Below are positions 8,777 to 16,513 of a stretch of DNA of 64,000 nucleotides, one piece after another (the first letter of the stretch is position 1; each line of letters begins with the position of its first letter). The stretch is taken from the NCBI RefSeq assembly GCF_000154465.1, contig NZ_DS499579.1, positions 248,001 through 312,000 of the forward strand, given 5' to 3'. The position numbers were made by a program, and so were the translations under genes. This DNA is from Alistipes putredinis DSM 17216. GTDB lineage: Bacteria > Bacteroidota > Bacteroidia > Bacteroidales > Rikenellaceae. The notes under the pieces were generated by a model. That model was not told the DNA's origin, did no database searches, and saw only the letters and a program-made list of their open reading frames with translations.

Positions 8777-8817
8777 CAAAGATAGTGCAGGTTTGTGGCA
8801 GAGCCAAATAAATTTGG
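8777..8817 (-). promoter_or_regulatory. promoter of cobO with palindromic -33 region
   Basis: On the minus strand the -7 box TATCTTTG is at 8784-8777 and TTTG at 8808-8805, with a 20-nt spacer. The -33 element is embedded in the palindrome CCAAATAAATTTGG at 8804-8817. The same palindrome at the same distance precedes obgE at 42622-42662. Confidence 0.8.
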
Positions 8818-9034
8818 GCGGAACCGAGGGCGACCGCTGTCCGGAAAGACGATATAAATCCGAATCGAAGCGGGGTATATTTGCTCTCATGAGCAAGGCC
8901 GGTTGCGAGGTGACAGCCGGTTGTGGAAATTCTTTCCAGCGGATTTTTTGCAAAGGCGGAAAAGGTCGGAGCAAATTCGTGCCGGAAAAAATTTGAAAAT
9001 AGAATCCCTTTCGTTTTTTCGGGAATACGTCGTT

Positions 9035-9400
9035 TCAGAGGTTGATCCGGTTGGCTTGCGTGAAGATGGCATCGAGCAGCCGGAATAACTCCGCTTCCAG
9101 CTCTTCGCCTCCCGGATCGCCGCAGAGTGTGAAGATTTTTCCCGGAGGAGCCCCGTAGCATATCGTGCCGGCCGCACCGCAGGTTTCGGACCCGCAGATG
9201 ATGACTGCATCGATCGCATCCTCGTGACGCATCAAGGCGTTGTAAAGAGCCAGCAACTGCCGGGGTGCGGTTATTTTCGGGACGGGGAGCAACGCTCCGC
9301 AGGTTCCGATTTCTTCGATCGAATGAATGAGTTCCAGGTCGTAACGTCCGGCAATCAGCTCGGCTGTATCGGCCGGTATTCCATAGAGTATGATATTCAT
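9035..9400 (-). CDS. small protein of unknown function under cobalamin riboswitch control
   Basis: 121 aa from ATG 9400. No family recognised. It is soluble-looking, with alternating beta/alpha character: a short N-terminal strand (MNIILYGI), a middle strand (AIDAVIICGSETC) and a C-terminal amphipathic helix (EELEAELFRLLDAIF). Five cysteines occur, including the cluster GSETCGAAGTIC. There are no transmembrane segments and no signal peptide. It is the first gene after a cobalamin riboswitch (9649-9820) and a terminator hairpin (9412-9480), so its expression should fall when cobalamin is plentiful. cobO lies downstream on the same strand. A role in corrinoid or cobalt handling, or a B12-independent backup, is inference only. 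Confidence 0.7.
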   Translation of the reverse strand: MNIILYGIPADTAELIAGRYDLELIHSIEEIGTCGALLPVPKITAPRQLLALYNALMRHEDAIDAVIICGSETCGAAGTICYGAPPGKIFTLCGDPGGEELEAELFRLLDAIFTQANRINL

Positions 9401-9411
9401 CGTTATCGGTT

Positions 9412-9480
9412 AAAAAAAAGTGCGGCGACATCCTAATCTCTTGAATGTTATGGCAGTAACAATGGTTATCGCCGCACTTT
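9412..9480 (-). terminator. intrinsic terminator between cobalamin riboswitch and small ORF
   Basis: A perfect 12-bp stem pairs 9417-9428 with 9469-9480. On the minus strand it is followed by eight T (9419-9412), and the ATG of the 121-aa ORF follows 11 nt later. The 40-nt loop is long. Its position between aptamer and start codon suggests the riboswitch expression platform. Confidence 0.75.
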
Positions 9481-9648
9481 CGTTTGTCGTTCATTACTGG
9501 AAATACCGCTGTGGCAGACGAGGAAATCTCTTGTACCGGAACGGTACAACGATCCCTGTGTCGGGACGGTTTTCCTAAAATTTATCAAGCGAAACACAAC
9601 CGAAATCAAACGCCTAACCCACGAGCGCCTTTGACATCGAATCGATCT

Positions 9649-9820
9649 GGCAGGTCTTCTGACTCACTCCTGTTCCGAAGCCTTCCCGGTCCGTGCGGAC
9701 CAGTGGCAGAGATGTTCGAAACGTCGCGGAGCTTCACAGCAGCGGGACTGTCCGGGATTCACACCCGATTCCCTTTTCATTCCTCTCCTTGCATAAGGAG
9801 CCGGAAACCAAATCTGCCGC
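9649..9820 (-). ncRNA. cobalamin riboswitch aptamer
   Basis: Read on the minus strand, the conserved blocks of the cobalamin class appear in order. First comes the core GGGAATCGGGTGTGAATCCC, then GGACAGTCCCGCTGCTGTGA, then GCCACTGG in the middle arm. The 3' B12 box AGTCAGAAGACCTGCC ends at 9649. It precedes the 121-aa ORF and then cobO, so it should switch these genes off when adenosylcobalamin or another cobalamin is bound. A -7 box TATATTTG at 9827-9820 places the RNA start just upstream of the aptamer. Confidence 0.93.
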
Positions 9821-9849
9821 AAATATAACGGTATTTTTCAGGAAACAAA
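9820..9849 (-). promoter_or_regulatory. promoter of the cobalamin riboswitch transcript
   Basis: Minus strand: TTTG at 9849-9846, 18-nt spacer, TATATTTG at 9827-9820. Confidence 0.7.
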
Positions 9850-9906
9850 AACTCTTTCCGGGAATTTTTCTTTTCGCCGGTTGTTTCCGATTTGGCGGGA
9901 ATACAC

Positions 9907-9914
9907 TACTTTTG
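9907..9914 (+). promoter_or_regulatory. -7 box TACTTTTG of the thrE operon
   Basis: It ends seven bases before the ATG at 9922, so transcription would start within a few bases of the start codon. Confidence 0.65.
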
Positions 9915-9921
9915 TGCCGTC

Positions 9922-10689
9922 ATGAAAACAAAACAGGAACTCACCGACATTCTCGATTTCGTTGCGGAATACGCTTCCTATCTGTTAGGATCGGGAGTGC
10001 ACACTTCGCGTGTGATCCGCAACGCACAGCGCATCGGAACCTCGCAGGGAGTGGATATTCAGTTGTCGAGTTTTCAGAAAAGCATAATCATCACCGTACA
10101 CGACGAACGGAGCGGCGAAGTCGTTACCCGTGTGGTAAAGATCCCTGCGCTGCCGATCAGCTTCGAACGGAATTCGGATCTGAGCGCTTTGAGTTGGGAT
10201 GCCGTCGATGAACACCTGTCGCTGACCGACCTGCGCGACCGTTACGGAGAGTTGATCGCCAAGCCGCGTATGGACCCGATTTTCGTCCTGCTGACGGTCG
10301 GCCTGGCGAATGCCTCCTTTTGTCGTCTGTTCGGCGGGGACTGGACGGCCGTGGGCATCGTCTTCACCTCGACGCTCGTCGGTTTTTCCGCTCGGCAGCG
10401 GATGCAGGCGCATGCCGTGAATCACTTCCTGGTTTTTATCCTTTCCGCCTTTCTGGCTTCGCTCTGCGCCTCGTCGGCATTGGGCTTCGACTGTACGGCC
10501 GAGGTGGCGATAGCCACCAGCCCGCTCTTTCTTGTTCCGGGCGTTCCGCTCATCAACGGGGTGATCGACATCGTCGAAGGGCATATCCTGATCGGTTGCA
10601 GCCGTCTGATCAACGCCCTGCTGCTGATCGTCTGCATTGCCGTAGGTCTTTCGGCGACGTTGATGATCGTTAAAAACAGTTTGCTATGA
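9922..10689 (+). CDS. threonine/serine exporter family protein, N-terminal (ThrE/DUF1212) subunit
   Basis: 255 aa from ATG 9922. Residues 1-110 form the cytoplasmic ThrE domain (LDFVAEYASYLLGSGVHTSR, then IQLSSFQKSIIITVHD). This is followed by about five membrane segments (IFVLLTVGLANASFCRLFGG, GIVFTSTLVGF, FLVFILSAFLASLC, FLVPGVPLINGVID, ALLLIVCIAVGLSATLMIV). The PGVPLINGVID motif is typical of the family. A longer frame begins at 9892 but would start before the promoter's transcription start. The second half of the exporter is the next gene, overlapping by four bases. Expected to export threonine, serine or similar small amino acids across the inner membrane. Confidence 0.88.
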   Translation: MKTKQELTDILDFVAEYASYLLGSGVHTSRVIRNAQRIGTSQGVDIQLSSFQKSIIITVHDERSGEVVTRVVKIPALPISFERNSDLSALSWDAVDEHLSLTDLRDRYGELIAKPRMDPIFVLLTVGLANASFCRLFGGDWTAVGIVFTSTLVGFSARQRMQAHAVNHFLVFILSAFLASLCASSALGFDCTAEVAIATSPLFLVPGVPLINGVIDIVEGHILIGCSRLINALLLIVCIAVGLSATLMIVKNSLL

Positions 10690-11186
10690 TTGCAGTGGAT
10701 ATTCTGTTCGACGGGGTGTTCGCGGCCGTGGCCGCTATCGGATTCGGGGCGATTTCCGATCCTCCGGTGCGGGCATTTCCCTACATCGCCCTGCTGGCGG
10801 CCGTCGGACACGCCTTGCGTTTCTGCCTGATGAGTTATGCGGGGATCGACATCGCTACGGCTTCGCTCTGTGCTGCCGTCGTCATCGGTTTCGGCAGCCT
10901 TTGGCTGGGACGGGGTATTCGTTGTCCGATGACCGTGCTTTACATTCCGGCCCTGCTGCCGATGGTCCCGGGTATCTATGCCTACAAGACGGTCTTTGCC
11001 CTCATCATGTTTCTGCAATCGCTCAACGATCCCGGGCAGGGCCTGGAATATATGCAGCAGTTTTTTCTGAATGCCACCGTGTCGTTCAGCGTGATTATCC
11101 TGTTGGCTGCGGGCGCCACGCTGCCGATATTCATCTTCAACCGCCGGGCTTTCTCGCTCACACGGCGCAGACGGAGCCGTGAATAA
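10686..11186 (+). CDS. threonine/serine exporter family protein, C-terminal (ThrE_2/DUF3815) subunit
   Basis: 166 aa, nearly all membrane: about five hydrophobic segments, with the PGIYAYKTVFALIMFLQ region containing the ThrE_2-type motif LLPMVPGIYAYK. The ATG overlaps the stop of the preceding gene (ATGA), so the two are translationally coupled. In other bacteria both halves are one ThrE polypeptide; here, as in many Bacteroidetes and Firmicutes, they are split. Confidence 0.88.
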   Translation: MIAVDILFDGVFAAVAAIGFGAISDPPVRAFPYIALLAAVGHALRFCLMSYAGIDIATASLCAAVVIGFGSLWLGRGIRCPMTVLYIPALLPMVPGIYAYKTVFALIMFLQSLNDPGQGLEYMQQFFLNATVSFSVIILLAAGATLPIFIFNRRAFSLTRRRRSRE

Positions 11187-11197
11187 ACTCTTTTCGT

Positions 11198-11932
11198 ATG
11201 GATGTTTTCTGGAATACGATCGCCGCATACAACGCCGCCACGTGGCCCGTACAGCTCCTGCTGGTTGCGGTCGCTGCGGTGCTGACCCTTTTGCTTTATC
11301 TGCGTCCGACGCGTGCCGTGCGTGTGGCGATGAAGGTTTTTATGGCCGCATTGAATTTCTGGATCGCGGGTGTATATTATTTTATCTATTGCGCTCCGCG
11401 CGAACATTACGATATTCTGGCCCTGTTCTGGGCGGTCATGGGTTGTATCTGGATCTATGACCTGGCGGCCGGACACGATTCGCTCGGGCGCACGGGACGA
11501 CACCCCCGGTTTGCTTTGGTGCTGTTCTGTATGCCGCTCGTTTATCCGCTCTTCTCGCTGGCCCTGGGGCGTACTTTTCCGATGATGACCTCGCCCGTGA
11601 TGCCCTGCTCGGTCGCAGTCTTCACCGTCGCGTTGATGCTGGCTTTCTCCGAGCGGGCGAATATCGTGTTGGCGACCTTTCTCTGCCATTGGGCGCTGAT
11701 CGGGTTTTCGAAGGTCTATTTTTTCGGGATTCCCGAGGATTTTCTGCTGGCGTGCAGCGTCGTACCCGCTCTCTTCCTCTTTTTCCGACGTTATATCCGG
11801 AATCGGGCCTGCGAATCCACCAAACCCTCCCCGCGTGTGCTGAATGCACTGCTTGCCGTCCTGTGTGCCGTCATCGGGGTTTTCTTTACTTTTACGTTTC
11901 TGCATCAATTCGATCTCTTTACCGAAATATGA
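11198..11932 (+). CDS. DUF6064-like integral membrane protein
   Basis: 244 aa. Starts MDVFWNTIAAYNAATWPVQL, which resembles DUF6064 proteins, and contains about seven hydrophobic segments with a charged loop near residues 95-105. No transport or enzyme motif is recognised. It begins 11 bp after the ThrE-like pair and overlaps the next gene by four bases, so it is part of the same operon. Function unknown. Confidence 0.75.
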   Translation: MDVFWNTIAAYNAATWPVQLLLVAVAAVLTLLLYLRPTRAVRVAMKVFMAALNFWIAGVYYFIYCAPREHYDILALFWAVMGCIWIYDLAAGHDSLGRTGRHPRFALVLFCMPLVYPLFSLALGRTFPMMTSPVMPCSVAVFTVALMLAFSERANIVLATFLCHWALIGFSKVYFFGIPEDFLLACSVVPALFLFFRRYIRNRACESTKPSPRVLNALLAVLCAVIGVFFTFTFLHQFDLFTEI

Positions 11933-12486
11933 TCCCATACCGAGCCGAAGATTTCAGCGTGACGATTCCCGTCGCCGATTATATCGCCCGTTTCCGCGAT
12001 GCCGAGCGTTTCGAGGGTTGCTGCCGCACCTGTCCGAACTATGGACGCAGTTGGGGATGTCCTCCCTTCGATTTCGATGTCGAGGAGTACCTGACCCGGT
12101 ATTCCAGGGCATTGCTTATTGCGACGAAGATCGTTCCGGAACAGGGCGGTCTTCCCATTGCGGAGGCAAAGCGGTTGATCCACCCCGAACGGCAGCGGCT
12201 CGAGAGGCGTCTGCTCGAAATGGAGCGGCGGTATGGAGGACGTTCGTTCGCCTACGTCGGCAGTTGCCTCTATTGTCCCGATGGTACCTGTACACGTCCC
12301 GAAGGGAACCCGTGCCGCCATCCCGAATTGGTGCGTCCGTCGCTCGAAGCCTGCGGCTTCGACATAGGCCGCACGACTTCCGAGCTGTTCGGAATCGAAC
12401 TCAAGTGGGGAGCCGACGGAAAAATGCCCGAGTACCTGACCCTCGTGTGCGGTTTTTTCCACGATGGGGACGGTGTCGTGTGGTAA
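11929..12486 (+). CDS. DUF2284 metal-binding protein
   Basis: 185 aa from ATG 11929, which overlaps the preceding stop as ATGA. Rich in paired cysteines: CCRTCPNYGRSWGCPP near residues 31-46 and CLYCPDGTCTRPEGNPCRHP near residues 112-131. These match the DUF2284 'predicted metal-binding protein' pattern that probably holds an Fe-S cluster or zinc. The CPP of the first cluster and the RPS..A.G.D segment towards the C-terminus are typical. No partner enzyme is obvious in the operon. A 30-bp palindrome at 12498-12527 follows as terminator. Confidence 0.85.
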   Translation: MIPYRAEDFSVTIPVADYIARFRDAERFEGCCRTCPNYGRSWGCPPFDFDVEEYLTRYSRALLIATKIVPEQGGLPIAEAKRLIHPERQRLERRLLEMERRYGGRSFAYVGSCLYCPDGTCTRPEGNPCRHPELVRPSLEACGFDIGRTTSELFGIELKWGADGKMPEYLTLVCGFFHDGDGVVW

Positions 12487-12497
12487 TCGCAAGATAC

Positions 12498-12527
12498 AAA
12501 AAGGCTCGCTGTACAGCGAGCCTTTTT
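12498..12527. terminator. bidirectional terminator between DUF2284 gene and glsA
   Basis: A perfect 30-bp palindrome with A5 on the left and T5 on the right (core GGCTCGCTG/CAGCGAGCC). It serves both convergent genes. Confidence 0.9.
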
Positions 12528-12545
12528 CATTCCGGAACGATCCTC

Positions 12546-13517
12546 CTATGCCTGTTCTGCCAGGATGCTTTTACGCGGATGGAAGATGTTGAGGTTGAGC
12601 CGTCCGACGATGTCGCTCAAGGCAGCCTGGGCCTTGACCGAGTTGCCGGCGTCATCCAGTGGGGGTGCGAAGGCCGCTACGCCCATCACGCCCGGAACGA
12701 CGCCCATGATGCCGCCGCCCACGCCGGTCTTGGCCGGAAGGCCCGTGTTGAAGAGCCAGTCGCCCGTATGCTCGTAAAAACCGACGGTGGCCATCATCGA
12801 GGCGATGCGCGTACCCAGATCGGGCTTGAAGACCGTCTGTTTGGTTACGGGGTTCACGCCGTCGAATGCGATGGTCGCAGCCGCGACCGCCAGTTGGCGG
12901 GCCGTTACGCCGATCGAACACTGGCGGGTGTAGAGGTCGAGCGCCATATCGGGATCGTCGTAGATGCGCGAATAGTTTTTCAGCAGCCACGCGATCGACT
13001 TGTTGTTGAAGTTGGTCGCGGTTTCCGATTTGTAAAGTTCGTCGATGACCTCCACGCTCGAGCCGCAGAGTCCTTCGATGAATCCCTGGATCGCCTCCCA
13101 TTTCGCGTCCGGCTTCCCGATGGGTTTTATCATCGAGCAGGCGGCGATCGCACCGGCGTTTACCAGCGGTGTCGAAGGGTGATCCTTTTCGAGCAGGATC
13201 GCCATGATCGAGTTGAAAGGCAGTCCCGTAGCGTCGGCACCGATCTTCGTCAGCACCTCTTCGGGGCTGTATTGGTTCATCGTTAGAATGGCCGTCGGCA
13301 CTTTCGATACCGATTCGATGCCGAACTTGTATTCCGTGTCGCCTGCGGCGATAATCTCTCCGTCGGGCAGACAGACGGCGATGCCGAACAGGTCGGACGG
13401 TACGTTGGCCAGATAGGGTATATAGTCGGCGTTTTTACCTCCTGTGACCGCTTTGGTCTGTTCGAAGGCGTGCTGTACGGCGTCCCGAACGTCTTGTTTC
13501 GTGAGTTTTTGTCCCAT
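12546..13517 (-). CDS. glsA: glutaminase
   Basis: 323 aa, within the range of serine-dependent (beta-lactamase fold) glutaminases. It hydrolyses glutamine to glutamate and ammonia. The nucleophile motif SVSK is present near residue 69 (KFGIESVSKVPTAIL), and the family segments GLPFNSIMAIL, PLVNAGAIAAC and KTGVGGGIMGVVPG are recognisable. It lies 11 bp downstream of a GadC-type antiporter on the same strand. In enteric bacteria and Bacteroides the same pairing gives glutamine-dependent acid resistance: ammonia consumes protons and glutamate is exchanged out. No glutamate decarboxylase is adjacent here. Confidence 0.95.
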   Translation of the reverse strand: MGQKLTKQDVRDAVQHAFEQTKAVTGGKNADYIPYLANVPSDLFGIAVCLPDGEIIAAGDTEYKFGIESVSKVPTAILTMNQYSPEEVLTKIGADATGLPFNSIMAILLEKDHPSTPLVNAGAIAACSMIKPIGKPDAKWEAIQGFIEGLCGSSVEVIDELYKSETATNFNNKSIAWLLKNYSRIYDDPDMALDLYTRQCSIGVTARQLAVAAATIAFDGVNPVTKQTVFKPDLGTRIASMMATVGFYEHTGDWLFNTGLPAKTGVGGGIMGVVPGVMGVAAFAPPLDDAGNSVKAQAALSDIVGRLNLNIFHPRKSILAEQA

Positions 13518-13528
13518 GACGATTGCTT

Positions 13529-15076
13529 TTATTGTTTGTTTTCAGGAGCCGTATTACCCGTATTTTGCGGGTTGTTTTGCGGAATGTTCTGTGTTTCCGG
13601 GGCTGCTTTTACTTCCCAATGGAAGGGTGCGAATTCCGCAGCCGCCTGCGGGTCTTTCCACGAGGGCTTGCGCATGGCGTAGATGACGAACGGAGCGCCT
13701 ACCACTACCACGCAGCCGATAATGAGTACGGAGAACCATACGGTGTTGCTGCCGACCGAGATCTGGCTGGGCGGAACGAAGCTGAGGATGAAGGCGAGCA
13801 GTGCGCCGCAGAAGCCGACCGTACCGATCGTCCACATCAGACCGTTACCCTTTTTGCCCAGGCGGAACGGACGCGCGGTGCCTTTCATCTTGTAGCGCAG
13901 CACGATCGCCGCCGAGAACATCAGCATGTACATGATCAGGTAGAGCAGTACGGTGAGCTGCGAGAGGATCTGGTAGAACGACTGTACCGAAGGCATTACG
14001 ACGAACAGCAGCGCCAGCAGCGTTACCACGCCGCCCTGAATGAGCAGGATATTGCGCTGTACGCCGTTCTTGTTGCTCTTCTGAAAGAACGGAGGCAGGT
14101 AACCGGCTCTGCCCACGGCGAAAATACCTTTCGACGGACCCGATACCCAGGTCAGTACGCCTGCCAGTACGCCGAACATCAGGGCGACGGCGATAATCGG
14201 CGAAGCCCACGAGATGCGCAGATAATGGAAGTAGTTGTCGAAGCCGATCAACAGCGACTGGGTCAGGTTGATGTCTTTGGCCGGAATGATGAAGCCCAGC
14301 GAGAACGTGCCCAGCACGAAGATCAGCACGGTCACCAGCGAGCCGATGACGATGGCTTTCGGATAGTTGCGCGAAGGATTCTTCACGTCCATCACGTGAA
14401 TACCCATCATCTCCATACCGGCATAGAAGAGGAAGATGCTGCTGGCCAATACCAGGTTGTCGAAATTCGTCAGGTCGGGGAAGAAGCCCTGCGACATATC
14501 CATGTAGTTATGGCCGCCGGTCGAAATGTAAATGATGCCCAGAAGAATGAGCAGACCTGCCGGTATGATCGTACCGATCATACCTCCCCATTTGCTGATT
14601 TTGCCGACCCAGTCCATGCCTTTCAGAGAAACGAGTGTTGCGACCCAGTAAATAGCCAATACGACTATTAGCGTGAAGACCTTGTTCGACGCAAGTGACA
14701 TGTCGTACGTTTCGTTCATGCCGATAAAGGCGATCGATACGGCGCCGAAGGTCAGTACCGTCGGGTACCAGATCGTCGATTCGATCCACTGAAGCCAGAT
14801 GGCGAGAAATCCCGTGCGTGCGCCGTACGCTTCGCCGACCCAGCGGAATACACCGCCCTGTTTGTCGGAGAACATGGCCGCCAGCTCCGCAGCCACCATG
14901 GCCGTCGGGATCAGGAAGACGACTGCGGCGAACAGGTAGTAGAATGCCGACGATAAGCCATAAACCGCTTCTGCGGGAAGACCTCGCAGACTTACTACGG
15001 CAGTGATGTTCATAATTGCAAGTGTCATCACACTCAATTTGAACCCTGTGCTGGTTGTAGCTTTTTTCACATCCAT
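13529..15076 (-). CDS. gadC: glutamate:GABA/glutamine antiporter-like amino-acid permease
   Basis: 515 aa, APC superfamily. About 12 membrane segments begin at residue ~12 (FKLSVMTLAIMNITAVVSLRG), with the GadC-type early motif SLRGLPAEAVYGLSSAFYYL and the region FSDKQGGVFRWVGEAYG. The C-terminal ~45 residues are hydrophilic and could serve as the pH-sensing plug described for GadC. The operon with glsA suggests that it imports glutamine and exports glutamate. gadC is used as the closest known symbol; the true substrate pair is inferred. The region upstream (15077-15300) shows no convincing -7 box. Confidence 0.88.
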   Translation of the reverse strand: MDVKKATTSTGFKLSVMTLAIMNITAVVSLRGLPAEAVYGLSSAFYYLFAAVVFLIPTAMVAAELAAMFSDKQGGVFRWVGEAYGARTGFLAIWLQWIESTIWYPTVLTFGAVSIAFIGMNETYDMSLASNKVFTLIVVLAIYWVATLVSLKGMDWVGKISKWGGMIGTIIPAGLLILLGIIYISTGGHNYMDMSQGFFPDLTNFDNLVLASSIFLFYAGMEMMGIHVMDVKNPSRNYPKAIVIGSLVTVLIFVLGTFSLGFIIPAKDINLTQSLLIGFDNYFHYLRISWASPIIAVALMFGVLAGVLTWVSGPSKGIFAVGRAGYLPPFFQKSNKNGVQRNILLIQGGVVTLLALLFVVMPSVQSFYQILSQLTVLLYLIMYMLMFSAAIVLRYKMKGTARPFRLGKKGNGLMWTIGTVGFCGALLAFILSFVPPSQISVGSNTVWFSVLIIGCVVVVGAPFVIYAMRKPSWKDPQAAAEFAPFHWEVKAAPETQNIPQNNPQNTGNTAPENKQ

Positions 15077-15300
15077 AATAATTGAATTTAAAAATTGTTT
15101 GAACTTTATTCTTCATTTTCCCGGTTCGGCAGCGTCCGGGAGAAATCCGGCGTTGCGCTTATACCTTGAAAATGTCGTTTTATCCGTCTGTTTGAAGCTC
15201 GTTTTTTCGTGACGATTTGTAAAATTGCAAGTACCGTGCAAATCGGTCGGATGTTTCCGATTTTTGTTGTGGACCGCCGTATCGCTTCGTGAAAAATGGT

Positions 15301-15308
15301 TATATTTG
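15301..15308 (+). promoter_or_regulatory. -7 box TATATTTG upstream of the DUF5106-like lipoprotein
   Basis: TAnnTTTG match. A 31-codon ORF starts six bases after it, and the lipoprotein start is 146 bp downstream. Confidence 0.55.
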
Positions 15309-15314
15309 TGCTGT

Positions 15315-15410
15315 ATGAAATGTTATCCCGGCAGGTCGAAGCGCGTGTTTGTTATCGGGCCTTTCCGTTTGCCGTCTATGATTAAGGTATTTCCCGATAT
15401 AGCTTCATAG
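15315..15410 (+). CDS. possible 31-aa leader ORF
   Basis: ATG directly after the -7 box at 15301, reading MKCYPGRSKRVFVIGPFRLP and 11 more residues to TAG. It is basic, without a signal peptide or membrane helix, and ends 44 bp before the lipoprotein start. It may be a translated leader of that gene, or chance. Nothing beyond its position supports it. Confidence 0.25.
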   Translation: MKCYPGRSKRVFVIGPFRLPSMIKVFPDIAS

Positions 15411-15454
15411 ATTTGGCACTGTCTCGGGTTTCCGTATGATTGAAGTTGTGCGTT

Positions 15455-16381
15455 ATGTTGCGATATTTTTTCTGTTTGCTGGCGCTCCTGGTGCTGTTGT
15501 CTTGTTCCGGCCGCAAATCCGCACCGGCGACGGCTCCGGAAAAGGTCCCGCCGCGTCTTTTCCGGGTTGAGGCTCCGCCCGGACCGATGGATGACGCCCA
15601 GCGGTATGCCTATCTGCGCGAGCATTTTTGGGACGATCTGGATTTTGCGGATACCGTTTTTATCGTTTCGACCGACACGATACATATGTTGCGTGCGTTC
15701 GATACGTATATCCGGAATTTCGTTACGGAAAGCGACCCATCGCCTGTCGCGGAGCTGATGCGCAAGGCTTCCGGATCGAAAATCATGCTGGAGTATTTCG
15801 CTATGCTGGCCGAGCGGGTGCTGCACGATCCCAACTCTCCGCTGCACAGCGACGAACTCTATATTCCCGTGTTGGAGGCTCTCGTGGCGAGTCCATGGCT
15901 CGACGAGTGGGAGAAGATCGCTCCGGAGCACGACCTGCGTATGGCGCTGCAAAACAGGGTGGGGCTGCCTGCCAACGACTTCCGCTATACGCTCGCTTCG
16001 GGCCGTACGGGGACGCTTTACGGGATTCGGGCCAACTATACGCTCGTGTTTTTCAATAACCCCGACTGCGGCATGTGCGAACGGATCCGGGCGGAAATCG
16101 TCGCCTCTCCGTTGTTGTCGGAGATGATTCGTGCGGGACGGCTCGAGGTACTGGCGCTCTATCCCGACGAAGATCTCACGGCGTGGCGTGCTCATGCTCC
16201 GCAGGTACCGTCGTCGTGGATCAATGCCTACGATGCAGGAGCCCGAATCAGCAAAGAGGAACTTTACGACCTGAAAGCCATTCCTTCGATGTATCTGCTG
16301 GACCGAGATAAGCGGGTGCTGGCTAAAGATGCCTTCGAGGTGGGGTATATCGAATGGCTGCTCGACCGGCAGCCGCAGTGA
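15455..16381 (+). CDS. DUF5106-like lipoprotein with thioredoxin-like C-terminus
   Basis: 308 aa from ATG 15455. The signal peptide and lipobox (MLRYFFCLLALLVLLSC, Cys17) anchor it in a membrane facing the periplasm. Residues ~45-165 are helical and match the DUF5106 type seen in Bacteroidetes. From about residue 185 a thioredoxin-like fold carries LVFFNNPDCGMCERIR with a CGMC redox pair, and a cis-Pro region KAIPSMYLLDRDKRVL follows. It probably reduces or exchanges disulfides in the periplasm. A slightly longer frame starts with TTG at 15440; the ATG gives a standard lipoprotein signal. Confidence 0.85.
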   Translation: MLRYFFCLLALLVLLSCSGRKSAPATAPEKVPPRLFRVEAPPGPMDDAQRYAYLREHFWDDLDFADTVFIVSTDTIHMLRAFDTYIRNFVTESDPSPVAELMRKASGSKIMLEYFAMLAERVLHDPNSPLHSDELYIPVLEALVASPWLDEWEKIAPEHDLRMALQNRVGLPANDFRYTLASGRTGTLYGIRANYTLVFFNNPDCGMCERIRAEIVASPLLSEMIRAGRLEVLALYPDEDLTAWRAHAPQVPSSWINAYDAGARISKEELYDLKAIPSMYLLDRDKRVLAKDAFEVGYIEWLLDRQPQ

Positions 16382-16426
16382 TGGGCGTATAGGTTTGTTT
16401 TATCGCTCTATCAGTAAAAGTGATCG

Positions 16427-16465
16427 TATTTTTGCGGGACGTGACCCCGATAATTCCTATCTTTG
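16427..16465 (+). promoter_or_regulatory. two -7 boxes before the rubrerythrin gene
   Basis: TATTTTTG at 16427-16434 and TATCTTTG at 16458-16465. The second is 48 bp before the ATG and is the better candidate. Confidence 0.6.
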
Positions 16466-16513
16466 CTTCGCAAACGAAATAACACACAGTCTAACAAAAT
16501 AAAGAGAAGAATT

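Noticed and set aside
8084..8974. N-terminal extension of the DUF975-like frame
   Set aside because: It would run through the promoter and antisense to cobO; the homologous part begins at ATG 8083.
13523..14671. 382-aa ORF antisense to the GadC-type permease
   Set aside because: Charged, repetitive composition typical of an antisense frame.
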